A DNA stretch of 14,425 nt from Acetobacteraceae bacterium UBA6159 (GTDB lineage Bacteria; Pseudomonadota; Alphaproteobacteria; Acetobacterales; Acetobacteraceae): positions 1 through 14,425 of the forward strand of contig DIUL01000223.1 of NCBI GenBank assembly GCA_002422345.1. The letters run 5' to 3'. The translations under genes and the position numbers were made by a program. Every line of letters begins with the position of its first letter. Position 1 is the first letter of the stretch. Of this stretch, positions 1 through 5,968 are shown in pieces. The notes below the pieces were generated by a model. That model ran no database searches, was not told the DNA's origin, and worked only from the letters and a program-made list of their open reading frames with translations.

Positions 1-174
1 CGTCAACCGGACAGTAGTGATCTGCCCATAAAATGGATGGTCGCCGCCGGTTGTGCCGCAAAAAACGGACGCCGGACAAGCCAAAATAATTCCACCGAAA
101 TTGAAATATAGTAACGTTCCCATCCCCCGATCCCGAGCCTTATCCCGCCCGGGACCAGGGGCATGGGCAGACCG
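1..174. other. Gene-free left edge, partly AT-rich
   Basis: No credible coding frame is visible here. Open frames that cross it have compositions unlike the window's genes. Positions about 60-115 are clearly richer in A and T than the surroundings, which could mark a promoter for a gene beyond the left edge, but no convincing -35/-10 pair was found on either strand. Confidence 0.4.
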
Positions 175-465
175 TCAGACGCCCTCGACAATCCGGATTT
201 CGCGATCCGCGCCGTCACCCAGCGCGTCCAGCGCGGCCTTGTAGCCAGGGCTGTCATGCGCGGCGATCGCCTGTGCGACGCTGTCGAATTCGATCAGCAC
301 CGTGCGCTGCATCAACCCGGCCTCGTAGACCTTCGCAGGCTCCCCACGCGCCAGGAAGCGCCCGCCCGCCGCCGTGATGGCAGGACCGGCGAGCTTGGCA
401 TAGGCCGCCAGCTTGTCCGTGTTCGATACGGAACGATAGGCGCTGACCCAATAGGCTTTCGGCAT
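175..465 (-). CDS. DUF1330 family protein
   Basis: A 96-residue protein, the usual size for DUF1330, a small ferredoxin-like-fold family of unknown reaction. It reads like the family throughout: MPKAYWVSAYRSV at the start, a central AGGRFLARG segment, then LIEFDSVAQAIAAHDSPGY (about 57-75), where the family keeps an EF-S/D-A-W-Y-S type pattern. The ATG at 463-465 is preceded by AGGAGA at good spacing, so the start is firm. It lies 68 bases downstream of the CoA-transferase gene on the same strand and may be its operon partner, though a strong hairpin (489-518) sits between them. The family is clear; the function is not known from sequence. Confidence 0.88.
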   Translation of the reverse strand: MPKAYWVSAYRSVSNTDKLAAYAKLAGPAITAAGGRFLARGEPAKVYEAGLMQRTVLIEFDSVAQAIAAHDSPGYKAALDALGDGADREIRIVEGV

Positions 466-488
466 TCTGTTCTCCTGCGTTTCGATGG

Positions 489-518
489 GGCGCCAGACCT
501 TTCAGACGGTCCGGCGCC
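489..518 (-). other. Strong intercistronic hairpin
   Basis: Between the CoA-transferase stop and the DUF1330 start, GGCGCC at each end is extended to an 11-pair stem (one G-T wobble) with an 8-base loop (arms 489-499 and 508-518). No T tract follows on either strand, so it does not look like a classical intrinsic terminator. It could be a processing, mRNA-stabilising or partial-termination element that sets different levels for the two genes. Confidence 0.5.
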
Positions 519-533
519 GTTTCATGACCGATC

Positions 534-1763
534 CTAGACCGCGCCGTCGGCCTTGAGCGCCGCCACCGCGGCCTCATTCAACCCCAGCCAGTCGCTCAGG
601 ACCTGGTTCGTGTGCTCACCCAGCATGGGTGAAGCTTTCACGCGGGTCGGCTTGCCATCCACGCGGACCGGCCAGGCCGGCATCTTGAACGGGCGATGCA
701 CCGGGTGGACCATGGTCTGCATGATGCCGCGGGTCTCGAACGAGGTATCGGCGTTCAACTCATCCGTATCCAGCACCGCGCCGGCCGGGATGCCGGCTTC
801 GCCCACCGCGTGCATGGCGTCGATCTTGTTGCGGGTGCGGGTCCAGGCGGAGATCACCTCATCCACCTCGGCTTCCCGTGCGACGCGGTCGGCCGGCGTG
901 GCATAGCGCTTGTCGCCGATCAGTTCCTCCCGTCCCACCACCTTTAACAGCCGATCCCAATGCTCCGGGTTCGCTCGGCTGGTCATGATGTAGACGTAGT
1001 CGTTCGGGCCGCCGGGGGCGCAGGGATACAGGCCCATCGGCGCGTTGTTGATGCCGGGCACCTTGCTGCCGCCGCGCTGGGCGGCCTTGCCGGTCAGGCC
1101 CTGGGTCGCGAAGTTGATCCGCATGTAGTGCATGATCGCGTCCTGCATCGCGACCTGGAGGCGATGGCCCTCCCCCGTCTCCCGCCGCTTGTACAGCGCG
1201 CCCAGGATGGTGATGGCCATCAGCATGCCGGTGCCGGTATCGCCGAGGGAGATGCCGGGGCGGGTCGGCGGGCCGTTGGCGTCGCCGGTGACGCTGAACG
1301 TGCCGCCGCAGGCCTGGGCGATCATGTCGAAGGCCAGGTTCTTCTCGAACGGGCTGCCTTCGCCGAAGCCCTTGACCTGGGCGTAGATGATGCCGGGGTT
1401 GATTTCCTTGGCGACTTCATAGGAGAGGCCCAGGCGCTCAATCACGCCGGGGGCGAAGTTCTCGATCATCACGTCCGCCTGGCGGATCATGTCCTTGATC
1501 ATCGCCAGCCCCTTGGGGGACTTCAGGTTGGCGGTGATGGAGCGCTTGTTGGCGTTGAAGACGTGGAAATAATAGGGGTCGTTGTCGGGCTGGCCGGGGC
1601 GCAGGCGGCGGCCGGGATCGCCCATCTTCGGGTTCTCGATCTTCACGACGTCGGCGCCGAGCCAGGCTAGGGCTTCGGTGCAGGAGGGTCCGGCCTCGAA
1701 CTGGGTGAGGTCGAGGACCTTCACGCCTTGGAGGAAGGTGAAGTCTGCGACGTTGTCGGACAT
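534..1763 (-). CDS. CaiB/BaiF family CoA-transferase, formyl-CoA transferase-like
   Basis: A 409-residue class III CoA-transferase, which moves CoA between carboxylic acids through an aspartyl intermediate. The N-terminal LQGVKVLDLTQFEAGPSC and LAWLGADVVKIE (about 11-43), the NKRSI segment (72-76) and LGDTGTGM (173-180) closely follow formyl-CoA:oxalate CoA-transferase (Frc); Asp175 is the expected catalytic residue. LLGEH near the C terminus is also typical. The glycine-rich loop that covers the active site in true Frc is not evident; the equivalent region reads QRGGSKVPGINNAPMG. The donor and acceptor acids therefore cannot be named. The frame stays open upstream to 1856, but the ATG at 1761-1763 has GAGGAG eight bases before it and begins at the family's usual N terminus. 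The DUF1330 gene follows on the same strand. Confidence 0.9.
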   Translation of the reverse strand: MSDNVADFTFLQGVKVLDLTQFEAGPSCTEALAWLGADVVKIENPKMGDPGRRLRPGQPDNDPYYFHVFNANKRSITANLKSPKGLAMIKDMIRQADVMIENFAPGVIERLGLSYEVAKEINPGIIYAQVKGFGEGSPFEKNLAFDMIAQACGGTFSVTGDANGPPTRPGISLGDTGTGMLMAITILGALYKRRETGEGHRLQVAMQDAIMHYMRINFATQGLTGKAAQRGGSKVPGINNAPMGLYPCAPGGPNDYVYIMTSRANPEHWDRLLKVVGREELIGDKRYATPADRVAREAEVDEVISAWTRTRNKIDAMHAVGEAGIPAGAVLDTDELNADTSFETRGIMQTMVHPVHRPFKMPAWPVRVDGKPTRVKASPMLGEHTNQVLSDWLGLNEAAVAALKADGAV

Positions 1764-1879
1764 GGGCGTTGCTCCTCGGGTTGCACGGTTGGCCGGGAGG
1801 GTCGCACAGGGGGGGCGGTTGGGGCAACTGTTGGGGGTGGTGGTGGAGGATCGCACTGGGCCGACGAACAGATATGCGC

Positions 1880-2097
1880 GGTTGCCGCCACGCTCCGTGA
1901 AAATCCCTGCCTTATGATCCGTGCAAATCCGTGTCTCCTTCGGTGGCCAACTGTGACACTGGTCTCACGATCGGTCCCCCCCGATGGGAACAAGGTTCGG
2001 CGTCTCCACGGCACCGCCATCACCACCCGATCACCGCGATAGACAAGGATTTGCACGGATTATAGCGCAGGGATTTTCACGGAGCATGGCGGGAAAC
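1880..2097. repeat. Long imperfect inverted repeat with 106-base spacer
   Basis: The left arm (1880-1935) and the reverse complement of the right arm (2042-2097) match at about 49 of 56 positions; the inner 42 bases (1894-1935 and 2042-2083) match at 38. Each arm contains spaced GGATT and CACGGA words (right arm GGATT at 2047, 2057, 2071). GCGC directly flanks both ends (1876-1879 and 2098-2101); because GCGC is its own complement this could be a 4-base target duplication or simply an extension of the repeat. The spacer has no gene but contains a small stem (ATCGG/CCGAT near 1970-1984). It looks like a MITE-like or other dispersed palindromic element. The pairing is seen directly; mobility is inference. 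Confidence 0.7.
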
Positions 2098-2167
2098 GCG
2101 CTGACCCACGGCGAAGTCGGGTGGCATGAAGGCCAGGGGCGATGGCCATGGTGGCGTCACAGGATTC

Positions 2168-2195
2168 TTGCCTCAGGCAGCCGGCATCGGATAAG
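2168..2195 (+). promoter_or_regulatory. Weak candidate promoter for the HGGxSTG-type gene
   Basis: TTGCCT (2168-2173) and GATAAG (2190-2195) are separated by 16 bases, a loose sigma-70-like pair. It would start transcription within a few bases of the ATG at 2204, and no Shine-Dalgarno sequence is visible there, so the mRNA might be leaderless or nearly so. The match is weak. Confidence 0.25.
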
Positions 2196-2203
2196 AACAA
2201 ACA

Positions 2204-2488
2204 ATGAACAAACGCGCCGGCCCCCTCCGCAACGGCAACCCGCGCGGCAACCCCAACAGCGCGCCCCGCTGCAACGCCGCCTGCCGCACCCGCATGGGGA
2301 TGCCCTGCCGATCCCCCGCCATGGCGAATGGCCGCTGCCGGATGCATGGCGGCGCCGCCACCGGCCCGCGGACCGAGGCCGGGCGCCAGCGCATCCGCGA
2401 TGCCAACACGATCCACGGCTTCCACGCCAAACGCCTGCCCGATCCGTTCGACGACCATGTGAAGCTGTTGCTGCGCGCGGGGACCTGA
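2204..2488 (+). CDS. HGGxSTG-type small putative zinc-binding protein
   Basis: A 94-residue basic protein. Its centre, GMPCRSPAMANGRCRMHGG followed by AATGPRT (about 32-57), is the signature of the short bacterial HGGxSTG family, here with AATG in place of the S-T-G. Cys23, Cys27, Cys35, Cys45 and His48 could bind a metal. A GNPRGNPNSAPRC segment (11-23) and RIRDANTIHG (64-72) also fit the family. The function is unknown; relatives often look accessory and some resemble phage-associated genes, which I recall rather than can show. The next gene starts inside its stop codon (TGATG at 2486-2490), so the two are probably translated together. No clear ribosome binding site precedes the ATG. Confidence 0.75.
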   Translation: MNKRAGPLRNGNPRGNPNSAPRCNAACRTRMGMPCRSPAMANGRCRMHGGAATGPRTEAGRQRIRDANTIHGFHAKRLPDPFDDHVKLLLRAGT

Positions 2489-2988
2489 TGCTCGCCCTGG
2501 GCAAGGCGAACGCGCCCTGGCCGGCGTGGGCGGAGGCGCTCGCCGCCCTGCCGCCATCACCGTTCTCCCCGGCCATCCCGCCGGCGTTCCGACAGGCGAT
2601 CGAGCGGCTGTGCGATGATCTGGAAGCCAGGTGGGAGGCTGCCCAGGCCCCGCCCGCCGAACCGGCGGAAAACGCATGCGGTGGCACCCCATGCACCGTG
2701 AACGAGGCGCCTCCGCCGTCCCCCAGGCTGCGCGCGGAACACTTCCGCCTGGACCGGCGGGTGGAGATCGAACACCACGCGCGCATGCTTTTGGGTGTCG
2801 GCAAGACCCCATGCACCGTGGGAAAGCCGCGGCCTTCCCGTGCCATGCGCCCGATTCTGATCCCGCCCATCCTGCACTTCGCCCCCTGGGCCCTGGCGCC
2901 GCCGGGGGATCCCTGGGGGATGAGCCAATGGCCGGAGTGGGTCACGGGACGGGGAACGCGGGTGATCCTGCCGTCAGAGATCGGGTAG
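2488..2988 (+). CDS. Hypothetical protein with two TPCTV repeats
   Basis: A 166-residue protein that I do not recognise. The ATG overlaps the stop of the HGGxSTG-type gene (TGATG), and third-position GC is high along the frame, so it is very likely translated by coupling. The first part (about 10-52) is rich in Pro, Ala and Trp and ends in a likely helix, FRQAIERLCDDLEARWEAA. TPCTV occurs at 67-71 and 107-111, encoded by an identical 15-base sequence (2686-2700 and 2806-2820). The C-terminal third is rich in Pro and Trp (PILIPPILHFAPWALAPPG). No signal peptide or membrane segment is evident. Its tie to the upstream gene suggests a shared, unknown role. Confidence 0.65.
   Translation: MLALGKANAPWPAWAEALAALPPSPFSPAIPPAFRQAIERLCDDLEARWEAAQAPPAEPAENACGGTPCTVNEAPPPSPRLRAEHFRLDRRVEIEHHARMLLGVGKTPCTVGKPRPSRAMRPILIPPILHFAPWALAPPGDPWGMSQWPEWVTGRGTRVILPSEIG
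2686..2820 (+). repeat. Pair of identical 15-base direct repeats
   Basis: ACCCCATGCACCGTG occurs at 2686-2700 and again at 2806-2820, exactly 120 bases apart and in the same frame, inside the gene at 2488-2988. Flanking bases differ, so the identity is confined to the short word. Both copies encode TPCTV. Confidence 0.75.
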
Positions 2989-2991
2989 GCG

Positions 2992-3008
2992 CCGGGGGAA
3001 CACCCCGG
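2992..3008. other. Hairpin between convergent genes
   Basis: CCGGGG (2992-2997) pairs with CCCCGG (3003-3008) across a 5-base loop, in the 26 bases between the stop of the rightward TPCTV gene and the stop of the leftward ParE gene. It has no T tract on either side. It may slow polymerase from both directions, but it is not a classical terminator. Confidence 0.35.
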
Positions 3009-3014
3009 GTCCGT

Positions 3015-3296
3015 TCAGGGTTCGGTCGGGCGGCGCGCGGTGTGACGAATACGGAGGATACGCACCGTGTCGCCGGCGACACGGTAACGAATGATGTAGG
3101 GTGCCCTGGTCACCAGTTCGCGCATCGCCGTACCCGGCACGATCCGCCCACGATTTGGAAACGTTGTCAGGCTGTTCCCAGCCTGGAGGAGGTGCCTCGC
3201 CAGTTCAGCCCCAGCAGTCGGATGGAACGCCCGGACATAGTCCGTTATCGCCGCCAATTGCCGCAAAGCGCTGTCCGACCAGATGACCCGGATCAA
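3015..3296 (-). CDS. ParE/RelE-family type II toxin
   Basis: A 93-residue protein with the full ParE/RelE layout: VIWSDSALRQLAAITDYV at the start (4-21), a helical middle ending NSLTTFPNRGR (about 41-51), then RELVTRAPYIIRYRVAGDTVRILRIRHTARRP, the strand-rich core with conserved basic residues. ParE toxins act on DNA gyrase and RelE toxins cut mRNA on ribosomes; which applies here cannot be told. The start codon is TTG (3294-3296) and overlaps the antitoxin stop as TTGA. This suggests translation of the toxin depends on translation of the antitoxin. The gene is intact and full length. Confidence 0.88.
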   Translation of the reverse strand: MIRVIWSDSALRQLAAITDYVRAFHPTAGAELARHLLQAGNSLTTFPNRGRIVPGTAMRELVTRAPYIIRYRVAGDTVRILRIRHTARRPTEP

Positions 3297-3493
3297 CGGG
3301 CCTTCGGCCGTGGACGAGGCAGTTCATTCTCGGTGCCCCAGGAGCGGAGCCAGGCGGCCACTTCCTCATGCGGAACAAAAAGGCCGGCATCAATTTCGGC
3401 TTCCGCCAGAGCGTCCAGGCGGGCCTCTTCCTCGTCGTCCAGGGCGACGGTCAGCACGGGGGGATTGATGTGGTCGGTCATGATCAGGATCAC
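3293..3493 (-). CDS. Antitoxin of the ParE-type module
   Basis: A small acidic protein directly upstream of the ParE toxin gene. LTVALDDEEEARLDALAEAE (about 14-33) resembles the N-terminal DNA-binding part of small CopG/ParD-like antitoxins, and DAGLFVPHEEVAAWLRSWGTENELP (36-60) is the short toxin-binding tail typical of this group. It would neutralise the toxin and probably repress its own promoter. The GTG at 3491-3493 has AAGG seven bases upstream and gives 66 residues; an ATG at 3479-3481 would give 62 and lacks a clear ribosome site. The stop overlaps the toxin start. Confidence 0.82.
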   Translation of the reverse strand: MILIMTDHINPPVLTVALDDEEEARLDALAEAEIDAGLFVPHEEVAAWLRSWGTENELPRPRPKAR

Positions 3494-3570
3494 CAGGGCG
3501 CCTTACGGACCCTGAGGTTACCATCTTGCGGCGGTGAAAGCGACGATTGACGGCGCGTGGGAAGCCGCAT

Positions 3571-3603
3571 CAACGAAAACAGCCGGACCCAAGGGCCCGG
3601 CTG
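3571..3603 (-). terminator. Intrinsic terminator of glnA
   Basis: On the minus strand, 24 bases after the glnA stop, CAGCCGG-GCCC pairs with GGGT-CCGGCTG in an 11-pair stem with one mismatch and a very short loop, followed at once by TTTTCGTT. A GC-rich stem with a T tract is the standard rho-independent form. It closes the glnB-glnA unit and shields the toxin-antitoxin genes from read-through. Confidence 0.78.
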
Positions 3604-3627
3604 CTTCCCATCCGATCCCGGAAAGGA

Positions 3628-5067
3628 TCAGACCGAGTAGTACATCTCGAACTCGACCGGGTGCGGCGTGTGTTCGAACTTGTAGACCTCGGTCCACTTC
3701 AGTTCGATGTAGCTCTCGATCTGGTCCATCGAGAACACGTCGCCGGCCAGCAGGAACTCATGGTCGGCCTGCAGGGCGCCGAGGGCCTCGCGGAGGCTGC
3801 CGCACACCGTCGGGATGCCCTTCAGTTCTTCCGGCGGCAGGTCATAGAGGTCCTTGTCCATCGGATCGCCGGGGTGGATCTTGTTCTTGATGCCATCCAG
3901 GCCGGCCATCAGCATGGCCGCGAACGCCAGATACGGGTTGGCGGTCGGGTCGGGGAAGCGGACCTCGACGCGCTTGGCCTTCGGGCTGGTCGCATACGGG
4001 ATGCGGCAGGAGGCCGAACGGTTGCGCGCGGAGTAGGCCAGCAGCACCGGCGCCTCAAACCCCGGGATCAGCCGCTTGTAGCTGTTGGTCGAGGGATTGG
4101 TGAACGCGTTCAGCGCCTTGGCATGCTTGATGATGCCGCCGATGTAGTAGAGGCAGGTCTCGGACAGGTCGGCATAGGCGTTGCCCGCGAACAGGGGCTT
4201 GCCGCCCTTCCAGATCGACTGGTGCACATGCATGCCCGAGCCGTTGTCGCCGTAGATCGGCTTCGGCATGAACGTCGCGGTCTTGCCGTAGCTGTGGGCG
4301 ACGTTGTGGACGCAGTACTTGTAGATCTGCAGGTGGTCGGCCATGCGGGTCAGCGGGCCGAACTTGGTGCCGAGTTCGTGCTGGCTCTGCGCCACCTCAT
4401 GGTGGTGCTTTTCGATCGCCAGGCCCATCTCTCCCATCGTGGAGAGCATTTCGGCGCGGAGATCGGCTTCGCTGTCGACCGGCGGGACGGGGAAGTAGCC
4501 GCCCTTGACGGTCGGGCGATGGCCCATGTTGCCTTCGGGGTAGTCCTTCAGCGACGCCTGCGGCCCCTCGATGCTGTCGAGCTGGTAGATGCCGTAGTTG
4601 CCGCCGGTGCCGAACTTCGCGTTGTCGAAGATGAAGAACTCGGCTTCCGGTCCCACATAGACGGCGTCGCCGATGCCGGAGGCCTTGACGTAGGCTTCGG
4701 CCTTCTTGGCGGTGCCGCGCGGGTCGCGCGAATAGGATTGACCCGTCGAGGGCTCAATGATGTCGCAGATGATGATCATCTGGGACTTCGCCGAGAACGG
4801 GTCCATGACCGCGGTATCGGGGTCCAGCATCAGGATCATGTCGGATTCGTTGATCGCCTTCCAGCCGGCGATCGAGGATCCGTCGAACATGATGCCGTCG
4901 CGGAACACGTCCTCATCAATCGTCGAGACGTGCTGGGCGGTGTGATGCCACTTGCCGCGGGGATCGGTGAACCGCAGGTCCACGTATTCCACCGAGTTTT
5001 CCTTCAGCATCTCCAGCACCTTGGCCACGCCGGAGCTGGAAGTCGCGCCTGTCGGCTTCTTCGCCAT
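3628..5067 (-). CDS. glnA: Type I glutamine synthetase
   Basis: Makes glutamine from glutamate, ammonia and ATP in the cytoplasm, as a dodecamer. The 479-residue length is normal for GS-I. Visible motifs are FDGSSIAGW (61-69), the metal-binding EAEFF (141-145), NGSGMHVHQS (275-284), the ATP-binding KRLIPGFEAPV (331-341), and the arginine-rich ARNRSASCRIP (347-357). KDLYDLPPEE carries Tyr408, the site adenylylated by GlnE, so the enzyme belongs to the class switched off by adenylylation. The ATG at 5065-5067 is the only reasonable start, with AGGG about ten bases upstream. glnB lies 159 bases upstream on the same strand; the pair is a classic nitrogen-control unit. Confidence 0.97.
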   Translation of the reverse strand: MAKKPTGATSSSGVAKVLEMLKENSVEYVDLRFTDPRGKWHHTAQHVSTIDEDVFRDGIMFDGSSIAGWKAINESDMILMLDPDTAVMDPFSAKSQMIIICDIIEPSTGQSYSRDPRGTAKKAEAYVKASGIGDAVYVGPEAEFFIFDNAKFGTGGNYGIYQLDSIEGPQASLKDYPEGNMGHRPTVKGGYFPVPPVDSEADLRAEMLSTMGEMGLAIEKHHHEVAQSQHELGTKFGPLTRMADHLQIYKYCVHNVAHSYGKTATFMPKPIYGDNGSGMHVHQSIWKGGKPLFAGNAYADLSETCLYYIGGIIKHAKALNAFTNPSTNSYKRLIPGFEAPVLLAYSARNRSASCRIPYATSPKAKRVEVRFPDPTANPYLAFAAMLMAGLDGIKNKIHPGDPMDKDLYDLPPEELKGIPTVCGSLREALGALQADHEFLLAGDVFSMDQIESYIELKWTEVYKFEHTPHPVEFEMYYSV

Positions 5068-5226
5068 GCCTGTTTATCCCTGTCCTTCGTCCAGATCGCC
5101 GTTTCGATATCGTCCCGAGGGACGAACGGCGTGGTCATGGGTCCGCACCACGCGAACCCCATGGGCCGGCCCCTCTACCCGGTTCCGCCAGGGGCCGATA
5201 GCGGTTGTTACGGCATCGCGGCCGGT
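5068..5226 (-). promoter_or_regulatory. glnB-glnA spacer with two stem-loops
   Basis: The 159-base spacer holds two perfect short stems: GGCCCCT/AGGGGCC (5168-5174 and 5190-5196, loop 15) and CGTCCC/GGGACG (5111-5116 and 5119-5124). Neither has a T tract. They could adjust the ratio of glnA to glnB message or lie in a second leader for glnA. No sigma-54 element like that upstream of glnB was found here. Confidence 0.35.
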
Positions 5227-5565
5227 TCAGACGGCGTCTTCGCCGCGTTCACCGGTGCGGATGCGGATGACTTCCTCGATCGTGGAGATGAAGATCTTCC
5301 CGTCGCCGATTCGCCCGGTGCGGGCGGCGTTCATGATCGCCTCCACCGCGCGTTCGACGACCGAGTCCTCACACACGATCTCGATCTTCACCTTGGGCAG
5401 GAAGTCCACCACGTACTCGGCGCCACGATAGAGCTCGGTGTGGCCCTTCTGCCGCCCGAATCCCTTGGCTTCGAGGACCGTGATGCCCTGCAAACCCACT
5501 TCGTGCAGTGCTTCCTTCACCTCATCCAGTTTGAAAGGCTTGATGACCGCCTCGATCTTTTTCAT
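5227..5565 (-). CDS. glnB: Nitrogen regulatory protein PII
   Basis: A 112-residue PII signal protein, which senses 2-oxoglutarate, ATP/ADP and glutamine and controls GlnE, NtrB and other partners. It shows MKKIEAVIKPFKLDEVKEAL (1-20), the T loop with Tyr51 in YRGAEYVVDFLPK, the site uridylylated by GlnD, and TGRIGDGKIF (83-92) of the nucleotide-binding B loop. The frame is open to a TTG at 5574, but the ATG at 5563-5565 gives the exact family N terminus. It precedes glnA on the same strand. GlnB rather than GlnK is favoured by that linkage and the lack of a neighbouring amtB. Confidence 0.96.
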   Translation of the reverse strand: MKKIEAVIKPFKLDEVKEALHEVGLQGITVLEAKGFGRQKGHTELYRGAEYVVDFLPKVKIEIVCEDSVVERAVEAIMNAARTGRIGDGKIFISTIEEVIRIRTGERGEDAV

Positions 5566-5968
5566 GCGCTTCAAGCCCGGGCACGCCGAGCTTCCCCTCT
5601 GTCAGACTGCGTGGCGCCGGCTGACGATCAGCACCATGAACAGTGAGGCTAGTTTGCACGTAGCGTGCCAGTCTTCAATGCGGAACACGGGCCGGGACGC
5701 TTTATGCGTCGATTTGCCGGATTTGGGGGTGGCGGCCGGGGTATCGGGCGGGACGGTCCGGGCGGTCGGCGGGCGGACCCGTACTGCCATCGAAATAGCC
5801 AGTACCCGGGCGGGCAGATTGCCCGCTTTCCAGGCAGGGCATGAGACGAAATTATTCGCTCCCCCTTGCCTGTTTCACGCGCTGGCGGATCGTCCGCTTG
5901 GTCTTTGCAGCGGGCCGCGGAGGCTCTACCACTCCCGCCCCATCACGGAACGGCAGGGCGGCTTCAGA
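5566..5968. other. Dyad-rich divergent region, glnB to aminotransferase
   Basis: A 403-base stretch without a credible gene. Apart from the sigma-54 element it contains several dyads: GCTGA-CGA-TCAGC (5620-5632) in the presumed glnB leader, GACGC-TTTAT-GCGTC (5696-5710), GTACTG...CAGTAC (5781-5786 and 5800-5805), GCGGGCA-GAT-TGCCCGC followed by TTTC (5810-5829), and CAGGCAGGG...CCCTTGCCTG (5831-5839 and 5863-5872, one bulge). Some are likely operators for NtrC or another regulator, or stems of a short leader RNA; none matches a site I can name with confidence. Confidence 0.45.
5655..5670 (-). promoter_or_regulatory. Sigma-54 (RpoN) promoter for glnB-glnA
   Basis: The minus strand reads TGGCACGCTACGTGCA. 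Against the sigma-54 consensus TGGCACG-N4-TTGCW it has all of TGGCACG, the exact spacing and TGCA, with one mismatch (G for the first T). Transcription would start near 5644, leaving a leader of about 80 bases before the glnB ATG. Sigma-54 control with NtrC is the known pattern for glnBA in many proteobacteria. The inner GCACG-TAG-CGTGC is a perfect palindrome, so an operator here is a rival or additional reading. Confidence 0.75.

Larger units (their letters stand above)
1764..2203. other. Intergenic region holding an inverted-repeat element
   Basis: A 440-base gap between the leftward CoA-transferase gene and the rightward HGGxSTG-type gene. Overlapping open frames here look like shadows. 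The main content is the inverted repeat at 1880-2097. The parts on either side (1764-1879 and 2098-2203) should hold the two divergent promoters; only a weak candidate for the rightward gene was found. Confidence 0.5.

Noticed and set aside
2631..3515. Plus-strand frame reading WHPMHRE and QDPMHRG across the TPCTV gene and the toxin-antitoxin pair
   Set aside because: The PMHR words come from the same 15-base repeats read in another frame. The frame runs antisense through clear toxin and antitoxin genes, and codon use favours the 2488-2988 frame.
3547..5646. A 699-codon open frame on the plus strand opposite glnA and glnB
   Set aside because: It is the antisense shadow of two unmistakable genes in high-GC DNA; its protein has no recognisable domain.
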